Shown: positions 18,900 through 27,525 of the stretch, in pieces
Layout of the letters: each line of letters starts with the position of its first letter
Numbering within the stretch: position 1 is the stretch's first letter
Assembly (NCBI RefSeq): GCF_016917355.1
Contig: NZ_CP070304.1
Span: forward strand, 3,844,001-3,908,000
Direction of reading: 5' to 3'
Length of the DNA: 64,000 nt
Source: Glaciimonas sp. PAMC28666
GTDB lineage: Bacteria > Pseudomonadota > Gammaproteobacteria > Burkholderiales > Burkholderiaceae_D
Notes under the pieces: generated by a model
Told to the model about the DNA's origin: nothing
What the model saw: only the letters and a program-made list of their open reading frames with translations
Databases searched by the model: none
Translations under genes and position numbers: made by a program

Positions 18900-19674
18900 A
18901 ATGGAAACCAGCCAGTTGCAACTCGGGGAGAGTCCCCACTGCGCCCGGGGTCAGGATCACGCCGGGTATCAGGTGATTGGTGAGGTCTGCCGCCAACGCC
19001 TCGTGCGAGAGTTTGTCGGGATTTTGTCCGGACGCGAGCAACTTCTCCGCGATTTCCCAGATTGCGTTATGGCAGGACAAAAAGATCACACCACGCCGTT
19101 GCAGCGCGACGATACTGTTATCCTTGGGAGAAAATACCCCATCGGCGCGCTCATAATCGCTTGCATCCAAAGCCGCTGCAGGCTGATCGACGATGAGGGA
19201 GTTGGTCGAAAATTTGTCTCCGGCATTCTTCGCGAGTTCATATTTGTTCCATGTCGCCTGGTCGAACAGCGCCAGATGTGCTGACCCGTGCGTGGCAGAT
19301 ACGACCAGAAAATCAGGATGTCGAAACGCCCAGATCTGGGCGTTGAGTGAATTGCGCATCAGATTGAGCCAGGGACCACCAAGTTCCGTGTTATCCCACA
19401 CCTGCTTGTACTTGCTGCGATAGCCGATGACTTCTGTCAACGCTTCATGATCCCACTGGTCCCGCGCATTGAGGATCATCGGCACAGTCTTGAAGTCTCT
19501 GCGGCGTGGTGCCTGATCCAGACGCTGCTTGAGCGCCCGCAATCCGGAAGCACCGGCAGGCAGCAAATTGGCGGCCGCGCCATCTGCAGCAGCGGTGTGG
19601 CTGGCAACCATGACGGCGCCAGCTGCGATGCCGAGCTTTCTTAATGCGCTCCGACGATTATTCTTTTCATTCAT
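18889..19674 (-). CDS. secreted DsrE-like protein
   Basis: Protein of 261 residues with a twin-arginine-like N-terminus (NNRRSALRKLGIAAGAVMVASHTAAA). The C-terminal third (GVIFLSCHNAIWEIAEKLL ... LIPGVILTPGAVGTLPELQLAGFHY) has the pattern of DsrE/DsrF-like proteins, including a cysteine in the usual place before the helix. DsrE proteins bind or transfer sulfur; exported versions are poorly understood. It is first in a two-gene unit with the ModA-like protein. On its other side lies a decayed cytochrome gene, which hints at a former sulfur-oxidation locus. Fold assignment is from pattern only. Confidence 0.6.
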   Translation of the reverse strand: MNEKNNRRSALRKLGIAAGAVMVASHTAAADGAAANLLPAGASGLRALKQRLDQAPRRRDFKTVPMILNARDQWDHEALTEVIGYRSKYKQVWDNTELGGPWLNLMRNSLNAQIWAFRHPDFLVVSATHGSAHLALFDQATWNKYELAKNAGDKFSTNSLIVDQPAAALDASDYERADGVFSPKDNSIVALQRRGVIFLSCHNAIWEIAEKLLASGQNPDKLSHEALAADLTNHLIPGVILTPGAVGTLPELQLAGFHYAK

Positions 19675-19828
19675 TAAATTGTCCTATCTCGTTGCGGTGT
19701 TCATCGAAGCCAACATTGGCCTGATAACGAAAGCGTTGCGTCAGTTTCAAGCGCACTCGTCGGGTCGGGCGTGGTCATTTCAGTTGACCTGATGCAGATT
19801 ATGTCAGACGTTTGCGTAAGTAGGTTGC

Positions 19829-20152
19829 CTGCGGCTTGATGCGGGCCGAAAATCCGACTCGGCGCCATTATGGGCAGCGTTCATCCACTATCCTGCCTTT
19901 CGCGCTAAAACCGGAAAAGTAGATACGTTGGCTTCGCGTATACAGGGTTGCTTTGAATTCAGTATGAACGGAAAACCTCCTCCCGCTGACAGCGATGTCA
20001 TTACGGCACTCCAGACGTATGCATTTTAGCTTGCGCAAGGCGCACCTGTCGGTACTCCTGTGGCGGGTGGCGGCTATCTTAAATTCAAGAAACCTGCTCA
20101 ATCGGCCGACTATGCAAGAGGCGAAAAAATTTATACTCAAAATGTGCTTTAA
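19829..20152 (+). pseudogene. decayed thiosulfate-dehydrogenase/SoxA-like cytochrome c gene
   Basis: A single frame from about 19829 encodes a segment typical of TsdA/SoxA-like cytochromes c: APLWAAFIHYPAFRAKTGKV, then RIQGCFEFSMNGKPPPADS, then an in-frame TAG at 20027 (where the family has Trp), then LAQGAPVGTPVAGGGY, KKPAQSADYARGEKIYTQN. At that point, where a CxxCH haem motif is expected, the frame reads VL-stop (20150). Further downstream the same frame is full of stops but has CMVCH at 20297-20311, perhaps a remnant or chance. No start or signal peptide was found. The rest of the 740-bp gap 19675-20413 shows no gene. Confidence 0.62.
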
Positions 20153-20334
20153 CCGCAAGAAATATCATGACTCTAATGATTCCATGTACGGACGTAAGGT
20201 CAACGAACGGGTATTAGGAGCGCCTTACCAAAATTGAGCGCCTTTATTGTGCTGCGGTCAGGACTCGCATGCGTTGTAGTCAATACAAACGGAACGTGTA
20301 TGGTCTGCCATCCGTTTCCCGGGCAAATCCGGTA

Positions 20335-20360
20335 TGCTTGAGGTTGCTTGAGGTTGCTTG
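20335..20360. repeat. 10-bp tandem repeat upstream of SDR gene
   Basis: GCTTGAGGTT occurs twice in tandem followed by a partial third copy, ending 53 bp before the SDR start codon. It could affect promoter spacing by slippage; no other evidence. Confidence 0.6.
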
Positions 20361-20413
20361 AAGAGCGCGTGCGCCACGCAGCCTCCCTATTATCATATTC
20401 ACAAAGGAAAAAT

Positions 20414-21226
20414 ATGAATTCGCATTCTACCTCCCGGGTTGCCGTCGTCACCGGAGGTGCCCGGGGAATTGGACTGGCCATCGCCGAATGGTTTCTTAGT
20501 CATGACTACAAGGTCGCCATGTTGGACCGCGAAAGTGCAATCCTGGACCTGGCAGTGACAAAGATTGGCCGTCCCGACGATGTGCTGGCGGTGCATTGTG
20601 ATGTGTCCGATCCGGCGCAGGTCGACCGGGCCGTCAAAGAGGTGATCGCCAGGTTTGGCCATGTTGATGCGCTGATTAACAACGCCGGCGTAGCCATTTT
20701 CAAGCCAACGCTGGAGATGTCGTTCGATGAGTGGCGTGCCATCATGGCGACGAATCTGGATGGCGTATTCCTTTGCTCTCAAGCCTTCGGCTCGCTGATG
20801 GTGAACGATGGCGGTGGCGCTATCGTCAACATCGCATCGATCTCCGGTCTGAGAGCCAGCACGCTACGCATGGCGTACGGTACCAGCAAGGCTGCACTTA
20901 TTCACATGACCAAGCAGTACGCGGTCGAATTCGGCAGTGTCGGGGTTCGTGTCAATGCTGTGGCACCGGGACCGGTCGAAACCGAAATGGCAAAGCTGGT
21001 ACACAGCGCAGCGATCCGTTCAGATTATTATGACGCGATCCCATTGGGCCGTTATGCCACCACCGAAGAGATGGCCAACGTGGTTGGATTTCTTTGCAGC
21101 GACGAGGCCAGCTATGTCAACGGACAAGTCATAGCAGTTGATGGAGGCTTCGACGCGACTGGTGTCGGCCTTCCGACACTGCGGCGGCAGAGGGTCGCGT
21201 CTGCGTCTGCGCGGACCGAGGACTGA
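20414..21226 (+). CDS. SDR-family oxidoreductase
   Basis: Short-chain dehydrogenase of 270 residues. The cofactor motif VTGGARGIGLAIAEW, Asp in VAMLDRE (NAD preference), NNAGVAIF and the catalytic Ser-Tyr-Lys segment (IASISGL ... AYGTSK) are intact. The ATG at 20414 has AAAGGAAA upstream; a longer upstream frame lacks a ribosome site. The C-terminus has a ~20-residue Arg/Ala/Ser extension. It is a single-gene unit between the cytochrome relic and a hairpin terminator, bordering the aromatic region; it could be a dihydrodiol or alcohol dehydrogenase for that pathway, but the substrate is unknown. Confidence 0.88.
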   Translation: MNSHSTSRVAVVTGGARGIGLAIAEWFLSHDYKVAMLDRESAILDLAVTKIGRPDDVLAVHCDVSDPAQVDRAVKEVIARFGHVDALINNAGVAIFKPTLEMSFDEWRAIMATNLDGVFLCSQAFGSLMVNDGGGAIVNIASISGLRASTLRMAYGTSKAALIHMTKQYAVEFGSVGVRVNAVAPGPVETEMAKLVHSAAIRSDYYDAIPLGRYATTEEMANVVGFLCSDEASYVNGQVIAVDGGFDATGVGLPTLRRQRVASASARTED

Positions 21227-21268
21227 AGGGCACCAAAATGTTTTAAGTGTTGTCCGCAGCACGGTTAC

Positions 21269-21297
21269 GGCCCACGACCGACCATCGGTCGTGGGCC
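21269..21297 (+). terminator. 13-bp perfect hairpin after SDR gene
   Basis: GGCCCACGACCGA pairs with TCGGTCGTGGGCC around a 3-nt loop, 42 bp after the SDR stop. There is no T-run, so it may stop transcription weakly or stabilise the mRNA end. The remaining sequence to 21550 shows no gene. Confidence 0.6.
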
Positions 21298-21550
21298 GAT
21301 AGCTCATTCCCGAGGGATTTAAAGAGATCGGCTGTTGGATATCGGGCGACGATTCCTAAATAACCTTTTTACGCAATTTGCTTGCGTTATTGGCTGGCTT
21401 AGGTGAATCAGGGCTGGTCGGGGTTGCCTGTAGCGTTTACGTTCGGCCACCTGCAAAATGCGGGGGGTAACAAAAAATGGACGGAAATTGAAATTTCAAT
21501 TGCGCCCATTGCAGCGGCGCACCAGGGCATCAATCAGGTCCTCAATCATG

Positions 21551-22459
21551 TCAGCCGCTGTTATAAAGTCCATTCGCCTTGCGTATAAACAGGTCCGAAA
21601 GTTTCTCCGCGGAGGGTGTCAGCGGAATGCCTGATCGCGTAATCAGGACCACATCCGGTGCGGGAAAATCATTGGTCAACTCTATCGGAAAAATGAGCTC
21701 ATTAATGACTGCCGCCTCCGCCCACTGCTGGGGTACCATGGCTATCGCGTCGGTATTGAGCATCAAGACCAGCATGCACATTTGCGAATCGACGCGGGTG
21801 ATGCGGGTCGGAGCTTCCAGACCGTGTGACTGAAACAGTTCTTCCAGATCTTGCTCGGGGCGCTGCCTGAGTCCTCCGCAAAGCCACATGGAATTCTGCA
21901 GATCCTTTAAGGTTTTTGCCTGCATTAACGGATGTCCTCTGCGTGCAAAAACAAAGCGCCTGTTATGAAATAACAGATTCCTTTGAAAGCTACGGTGCAC
22001 CGTTTCACCGACCAGTCCACCAATGTAAAAATCCAGTCGGCCATCCCGTAATAATGGTTCCGCATCGGGGAAAGTCGCCTCCATCAAATGCAGCCTTACC
22101 TTCGGGTAAAGTTTTGTGAAAGTCTGATAGACGGGCGGTAACAAGGCAAGGATGGGAGGACTGGAAAGGGCGATGAAGACGCGCCCTCCGATGTCCTTTC
22201 CCCAATTTTGCATTTCATCAATGCCTCTTTGAAACTCACCGAGCGCGCTGCGCGAACGGATCAGAAATCGTTCTCCTGCCGGCGTTAACAACACGCCGGT
22301 CGTGTGCCTTTCCAACAAGGGCACGCCTAAAAAATTTTCCAGTTCCCTCAGACTGCGCGATAAAGCTGGTTGCGCCAGTCCGAGTTCCCGTGCGGCCCCC
22401 CGAATGCTGCGGGCCTCCGCGATGGCGACGAAATCGCGGAAATGGTGAAATTTAAGCAT
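21551..22459 (-). CDS. LysR-family regulator of aromatic operon
   Basis: Regulator of 302 residues. N-terminal helix-turn-helix FVAIAEARSIRGAARELGLAQPALSRSLRELENFLG; effector domain from about residue 95 (GGRVFIALSSPPILALLPPVY). It resembles the LysR gene at 49976 along its length, including the ending SGIPLTPSAE compared with ADLPLTPAAQ. It is transcribed away from the FAD-monooxygenase operon at 22636, and its start codon directly abuts an operator-like box at 22460, as expected for autoregulated LysR activators. Confidence 0.9.
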   Translation of the reverse strand: MLKFHHFRDFVAIAEARSIRGAARELGLAQPALSRSLRELENFLGVPLLERHTTGVLLTPAGERFLIRSRSALGEFQRGIDEMQNWGKDIGGRVFIALSSPPILALLPPVYQTFTKLYPKVRLHLMEATFPDAEPLLRDGRLDFYIGGLVGETVHRSFQRNLLFHNRRFVFARRGHPLMQAKTLKDLQNSMWLCGGLRQRPEQDLEELFQSHGLEAPTRITRVDSQMCMLVLMLNTDAIAMVPQQWAEAAVINELIFPIELTNDFPAPDVVLITRSGIPLTPSAEKLSDLFIRKANGLYNSG

Positions 22460-22525
22460 ATAACAAGTCCGTTATCAGTTGGACGATATTACCATCTTTT
22501 ACACATCAAGCTTCCTGCTTAGAAT
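22460..22525 (+). promoter_or_regulatory. diverged copy of the shared LysR-type promoter
   Basis: ATAACAAGTCCGTTATC (arms ATAAC/GTTAT) is followed at position 35 by ATCTT and at position 61-66 by TAGAAT as -10. These offsets equal those of the six promoters described at 31375, 39982, 41753, 46002, 61028 and 62884, though the box sequence differs. It would drive the FAD-monooxygenase operon, with a ~105-nt leader. Confidence 0.55.
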
Positions 22526-22635
22526 CTGCCCTATACAAAAACAAGCGGAGGACATGATGAAGCAGATTTTGTTGCATGAAGATTCACGCAAACGTGATGT
22601 TGTCCAAGCGATACCGGCGCTCATCGGAGGCAATA

Positions 22636-24303
22636 ATGGGTGAACTTCATACCGATGTGGCAATTGTAGGCGCGGGTCCGGCCGGATTAATGCTGGCCAT
22701 CGAACTGGGATGTCGCGGCATAGAATGCGCGATATTTGATACGGCTGAACTGCCGCCCGTCAATCCCAAAGCCAATGCTTCGTCGGCGCGGACCATGGAA
22801 CACTATCGGCGGCGCGGTCTGGCAGAACGTGTTCGTGCGGTTGGTTTGCCAGTTGACCACCCTCAGGACATCGTCTACTTCACGCGTCTCACCGGGTTTG
22901 AGCTGACGCGCTTTCGTGGTCCGTCCTCGGAACAGGCGCGTACGCGTAGCTATGTTGGCGATTTTGGAGCGCAGGCGTGGCCGTCTCCGGAATTGCCGCA
23001 TCGCGGACAGCAGATGTTTATTGAAGCCATATTGCGGGACGAACTACGCGCTTATCCATCGATCAAAACGTTCTTCGGTTCTACCGTCAACAGCTTGAAA
23101 GAGGATGCCGATGGCGTTCATCTTGAAGTGAGCAGTAGCAACGCGCAGCATCCCGTTGTGATCAAGGCGGCTTATGTGGTCGGCTGCGACGGTGCACGCA
23201 GCGAAGTGCGCTGCGCAATGGGAACCAACTTTGCCGGTCACGGTGCGGAGCAACGCGCATTTTTTGGTGGGCAGATGGCCAGCATCTATATCCAGTCGGC
23301 AGAACTGGCAGCCCTGCTGCCGAAGGAAAAAGCCTGGCAATATTGGTTCGCCAATGGTCAGCGGCGCGGGGTGATGGTTGCCATTGATGGCGTCGACCGG
23401 TTTGGATTCGGAGTTCAGCTTGCGCCAGGACAGACACTTGAAGAACTGAATATTCCCGAGATCCTGAGCATGCTGGTCGGGCGCGACTTCGCGTTTACCT
23501 TGTTGAACCTGAATGCATGGACCGCAGGACATACCCTGGTGGCAGAGCGGTTTCGGGTTGGTCGCTGCTTTATTGCAGGCGACGCGGCACATCTATTCAC
23601 GCCCACTTCAGGGATGGGATACAACACCAGCGTTGACGATGCCGTGAATTTAGGCTGGAAGCTTGCGGCCGTCATTCAAGGTTGGGGCGGGCCTTCCTTG
23701 TTGGATAGTTACGAGAGCGAGCGTCAGCCGATTGCCCGGCGCAACACCGCCTATGCGCGCTCGATGGCAGATAGCATGGCTGCGTTGGGCGCGCCAGCAA
23801 GTGTTGAAGACCCGGGCCCTGAGTCCGACGCAGTGCGCGAACAATATGGCGCGCTTTGCCTGGCGCATATCGCACGCGAATTCAACGTTCCGGGGCTGCA
23901 ACTGGGTGTGCGCTATGAAAGCGCAGTGATAGCGAGTGAAACCACGCAGCCACCGGCCGACGACGCCACGCACTACGAACCATCTGGCTATCCAGGCGCA
24001 CGCGCACCGCATGTTGTCGTTGCTGAGCAAGCCTTGTCCGATCAATTCGGTCGCGATTTCACCTTACTGTGCTTAAACGCGCATCAGCAGACCGATAATT
24101 GGAAAGAGGCTGCTGCGGCTTTGCAAATCTCTTTGAAGATAATCGTTTGCGACGCGCAGACAGCGCGCGACCTGTACGGTGCGGATCTGGTGTTGATCCG
24201 ACCGGATTCTCACATCGCCTGGCGCGGTGTCAGCGCAAGCGAGGCCGAGGCGACATTGCGTTCTGCTACCTCCCTGGCTACTTCCCCGGCTGTTTCCCTA
24301 TAA
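22636..24303 (+). CDS. FAD-dependent aromatic monooxygenase (MhpA/PheA-like)
   Basis: Class A flavoprotein hydroxylase of 555 residues, expected to add an ortho hydroxyl to a phenolic substrate using NAD(P)H. FAD motifs: VAIVGAGPAGLMLAIELG (residues ~7-24), the DG motif VVGCDGARS and the GD motif CFIAGDAAHLFTPTSGMGYNTSVDDAVNLGWKLAAV. A thioredoxin-like C-terminal domain follows from about residue 410, as in phenol hydroxylase and MhpA. The ATG at 22636 follows GGAGG; the frame is open further upstream. It leads an operon with a ring-cleavage dioxygenase 22 bp downstream. A paralogue is at 61147. The substrate cannot be read from sequence. Confidence 0.87.
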   Translation: MGELHTDVAIVGAGPAGLMLAIELGCRGIECAIFDTAELPPVNPKANASSARTMEHYRRRGLAERVRAVGLPVDHPQDIVYFTRLTGFELTRFRGPSSEQARTRSYVGDFGAQAWPSPELPHRGQQMFIEAILRDELRAYPSIKTFFGSTVNSLKEDADGVHLEVSSSNAQHPVVIKAAYVVGCDGARSEVRCAMGTNFAGHGAEQRAFFGGQMASIYIQSAELAALLPKEKAWQYWFANGQRRGVMVAIDGVDRFGFGVQLAPGQTLEELNIPEILSMLVGRDFAFTLLNLNAWTAGHTLVAERFRVGRCFIAGDAAHLFTPTSGMGYNTSVDDAVNLGWKLAAVIQGWGGPSLLDSYESERQPIARRNTAYARSMADSMAALGAPASVEDPGPESDAVREQYGALCLAHIAREFNVPGLQLGVRYESAVIASETTQPPADDATHYEPSGYPGARAPHVVVAEQALSDQFGRDFTLLCLNAHQQTDNWKEAAAALQISLKIIVCDAQTARDLYGADLVLIRPDSHIAWRGVSASEAEATLRSATSLATSPAVSL

Positions 24304-24325
24304 AGACCAACTTTGGAGTGTCCCA

Positions 24326-25267
24326 ATGATCGCAATACAAGACATCGCTTATGTACGCTATGGCGCACCAGACCTCGACCTCATGCAAGCATTTCTTGAG
24401 GATTTTGGACTGCATTTAACGCATCGTTCAGAATCAACTCTTTACATGGGTGGGGCGTCTGACTCACCGTTTGTCCATGTGACCGAGCGCCGTGACCATG
24501 CCGTGCCTATCGGCTTCGGACTGCGCGCTAAATCTTTGGAAGATTTGCAGATTCTCGCTAGCAAGCTTGCGACTACAGTCGAAAAGAATTCGGCCCCGGG
24601 CGGCGGTGATGTCGTGCGCTTCGTCGATCCCGCTGGACTCAGCGTTGAGGTGGTATACGGACAAACGGCCGTGCAGAGCGGGCTGCCAGCATTACCGGTT
24701 CGCAAGCCGATCGCTGTCAATCGCAACGGTCAGCGCGAGCGCAACGGAACTGTGCGCCTTGCACCGGCACCATCCAATATCACACGCCTCGGCCATGTGG
24801 CGGTTCAGGTGAGCGATATCCCGCGTGTCGTAGATTTCTATACGAACACGCTCGGCTTTAAAATTTCCGACAGTTACTGGGCCGGTGCAAAAGACAATAC
24901 CATCGCCGTGTTCTTGCATTGTGGCCTGGGGGAGCACTGGACAGATCACCATACGATCGCTCTCATTGCTGCGCAGGATAACCGCACGCGCTTCGATCAC
25001 AGCGCTTTCGAAGTACTGGATCTCGACGATCTGATGCAGGGCAACGCCTTCCTCGCCCGACAAGGCCATCAGCACAGCTGGGGCGTTGGCCGACATATCC
25101 AGGGTAGTCAGATTTTTGATTATTGGCGTGATCCGTTCGGTAACAAAATCGAACATTGGACCGATGGTGACATGGTCAACGATGCCAGCCCGCTAACCCA
25201 CGTTGAGCTGAATCCTGGCGAACTTGCACAGTGGGGTCCCGCTCTTTCACCATCATTTTTTGACTAA
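24326..25267 (+). CDS. two-domain extradiol ring-cleavage dioxygenase (VOC family)
   Basis: Type I extradiol dioxygenase of 313 residues with two vicinal-oxygen-chelate domains. The catalytic C-terminal domain shows the Fe(II) triad: His in LGHVAVQVSD, His in FDHSAFEV, and Glu in FGNKIEHWTD. The N-terminal domain (IAYVRYGAPDLDLMQAFLEDFGL) lacks a complete metal set, as usual. The start at 24326 is chosen for spacing after the monooxygenase and TTGGAG upstream. It would cleave the catechol formed by the preceding enzyme. Confidence 0.85.
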   Translation: MIAIQDIAYVRYGAPDLDLMQAFLEDFGLHLTHRSESTLYMGGASDSPFVHVTERRDHAVPIGFGLRAKSLEDLQILASKLATTVEKNSAPGGGDVVRFVDPAGLSVEVVYGQTAVQSGLPALPVRKPIAVNRNGQRERNGTVRLAPAPSNITRLGHVAVQVSDIPRVVDFYTNTLGFKISDSYWAGAKDNTIAVFLHCGLGEHWTDHHTIALIAAQDNRTRFDHSAFEVLDLDDLMQGNAFLARQGHQHSWGVGRHIQGSQIFDYWRDPFGNKIEHWTDGDMVNDASPLTHVELNPGELAQWGPALSPSFFD

Positions 25268-25281
25268 CCGGAATATTCGAA

Positions 25282-26145
25282 ATGAAATTAGTTACCTATC
25301 TCTATCGTGGATCCGTCTCCATCGGAAAAGTCATGGATGGCGAGATCATTGATTTTCCCGCCTCTGATCCGACGCTGCCACGCACTATGCTGGCGTTCCT
25401 GGAAATGGGGCCGCAAGCCATGGATCGGGCGCGCCAACTGAACGTTGGCAATGCCGTGACAGTCCCTTTTTCCGCGGCGACGTTGCTGGCACCCATTTCT
25501 AATCCGAGCAAATTCCTTGCAATTGGAATGAACTATCAAAAGCACGTAGAAGAGGCGCGCGAGGGCGGTCTCACGATTCCGAACGTGCAAGTCTGGTTTA
25601 ACAAGCAGGTATCCTGTATCAACGGCCCCTACAACGCGATCCATATGCCCACTGTCTCGGACATGCTGGACTACGAGGTTGAGCTGGGTGTGGTAATCGG
25701 ACGTCGTTGCCGCAATGTCAGCGTCGAGGATGCGCGTTCGGTAATTGCCGGATACATGGTGTGTAATGACGTCACCGTACGCGACTGGCAATTACGTTCG
25801 CCAACGATGACGATCGGAAAATCATTCGATACCACAGGCCCGACCGGACCCTGGATAGTGACCGATGACGAGATCGAAGATCCGCATGCTCTGACCATGC
25901 AGCTGTTCGTCAACGGCGAACAACGTCAACACGAATCGACTGCCGGCATGGTCTACAACATTTACCAGCAGATCGCCCATTTATCGACCGCCATGACATT
26001 GGAGCCGGGCGATATCCTGGCAACCGGCACTCCGTCGGGCGTTGGTATGGCCATGAAACCGCCGCAATTTTTAAAAGTTGGCGATGTAGTGCGTGCGCAG
26101 ATCGATGCGATTGGCATGATAGAAAACACAGTCATCGCAGTCTGA
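25282..26145 (+). CDS. fumarylacetoacetate hydrolase-family enzyme
   Basis: Protein of 287 residues with the FAH-like catalytic domain: LAIGMNYQKHVEEA, the metal site MLDYEVELGVVIGR, GYMVCNDVTVRDWQ, GKSFDTTGPTGPWIV and ATGTPSGVGMAMKPP. Such enzymes hydrolyse C-C bonds, hydrate or decarboxylate ring-fission products in meta-cleavage pathways. It begins 14 bp after the dioxygenase, so it likely acts on that enzyme's product. A paralogue is at 41899. Confidence 0.88.
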   Translation: MKLVTYLYRGSVSIGKVMDGEIIDFPASDPTLPRTMLAFLEMGPQAMDRARQLNVGNAVTVPFSAATLLAPISNPSKFLAIGMNYQKHVEEAREGGLTIPNVQVWFNKQVSCINGPYNAIHMPTVSDMLDYEVELGVVIGRRCRNVSVEDARSVIAGYMVCNDVTVRDWQLRSPTMTIGKSFDTTGPTGPWIVTDDEIEDPHALTMQLFVNGEQRQHESTAGMVYNIYQQIAHLSTAMTLEPGDILATGTPSGVGMAMKPPQFLKVGDVVRAQIDAIGMIENTVIAV

Positions 26146-26236
26146 GTGCGGGAAGGCGCCAAAGAGCGCCAGGCGCGGGAGCAGCAGACCCGCACTACAC
26201 CAGCAATGTAAAAATAAAAAGTTCAGGAGACTAAGT

Positions 26237-27496
26237 ATGAACGCCCCTCTGTCTATAAGCACCACCCGCGTGAGCGCCAGCAATCCGCAAAAAATATCGT
26301 TGGTCGCAGGCGCGATGATTGGCATGGCCGGCGGTTTCGCATCGCTGTACTTTTCCACGTTGACCGTGTTCCTCAAACCTATCGCCGCGATGTTCGGGTG
26401 GGGGCGTGGGCAACTTTCTGCAGTGGCGCTGTGTTCCATGATCGGCGCAGCGCTGGCCGCGCCAGTCGTCGGTAAGTTGATCGACCGCTACGGCGCACAA
26501 CGCGTAATCGGTACCTCGGTGGTGCTGTTTGCCGCTGGGCTGGTCTGCCTGTCGGCACTGCCAGCCAGCTTGTTGGCGTTGAGCGTGCTGAGTTTTTTCC
26601 TTGGCGCTTTTGCTACGGCGACTACGCCACCCGGATATCTAAGCGCATTCCCGTTGCATTTTGACCGACGCCTTGGCACCGCATTGGGCTGCGCGATGAT
26701 CGGCATCGGTATCGGCGCCGCAGCTTCCCCGTTGCTGGCACAGGCATTGATCAGCGCCCACGGTTGGCGTGAGGCTTATTTGTGGCTGGCAGGGTTAGCG
26801 CTCGGGCTTGGTTTACTGGCCAACTTGTTGTGTTTCGTGACCGGTCCACGGCAAACCCGCGCCGCGTCAGGCGGACCTGTTGGGCGCGGCTACGAGGGCC
26901 AGGATCTGCGGTCGGCACTCCGTACTCGTCAGTTCTGGTTGATTGCGCTATCGCTGGCGCTGGTATCGGCCGCCGGACTAGGCGCGATGATCCACCTGTT
27001 CTCATTTCTTACCGATCGTGGCATTGCTCCAGCGGTGGCCGCCGTAGCCGTGGCATCCGTCGGAATTGCGGCTGCCATCGGCCGTTTCGTCACCGGTATT
27101 CTGATGGACTTGCTGGCCGCGCGTATCGTTGCCGCTGGCGTATTCGTGCTCGCTGCTATCGGGCTGATAACGCTGGCGTTGAGTACCGGTGCAACCTCGA
27201 TCATGACTTACGCGATTGCCGCCGCATGCTTCGGCCTTGCCATTGGTGCGGAAGGCGACATTATTCCGTTTCTGGCGCGCCGGTATTTTGGACGCAAGGC
27301 GTTTGCTTCGCTGTTCGGCTGTTTTTTTTCAGCCTACATGCTGGGCGCATTTGTCGGCCCTATTGCTTACGGCCTGGCGTTTGATCACTTGGGCGGCTAT
27401 ACCGTTGCGCTGGTCGCCGCCAGCATCGCCTGTCTGGTCGCTACATGCATGATGCTGGGAATCGGCCCTTATCGTTATGTCCCGGTACACCAGTAA
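26237..27496 (+). CDS. MFS transporter, OFA/monocarboxylate-like
   Basis: Inner-membrane carrier of 419 residues with 12 predicted segments. The loop KLIDRYGAQRVI and the architecture (MIGMAGGFASLYFSTLTVFLKPIAAMFGWGRGQLS) match MFS carriers for organic acids near the OFA group. Ribosome site TCAGGAG. It is co-oriented within the aromatic operon, so uptake of the aromatic acid substrate is likely. Confidence 0.85.
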   Translation: MNAPLSISTTRVSASNPQKISLVAGAMIGMAGGFASLYFSTLTVFLKPIAAMFGWGRGQLSAVALCSMIGAALAAPVVGKLIDRYGAQRVIGTSVVLFAAGLVCLSALPASLLALSVLSFFLGAFATATTPPGYLSAFPLHFDRRLGTALGCAMIGIGIGAAASPLLAQALISAHGWREAYLWLAGLALGLGLLANLLCFVTGPRQTRAASGGPVGRGYEGQDLRSALRTRQFWLIALSLALVSAAGLGAMIHLFSFLTDRGIAPAVAAVAVASVGIAAAIGRFVTGILMDLLAARIVAAGVFVLAAIGLITLALSTGATSIMTYAIAAACFGLAIGAEGDIIPFLARRYFGRKAFASLFGCFFSAYMLGAFVGPIAYGLAFDHLGGYTVALVAASIACLVATCMMLGIGPYRYVPVHQ

Positions 27497-27525
27497 ATTC
27501 CCAATCGTTAACCCCTGGAGCAATA

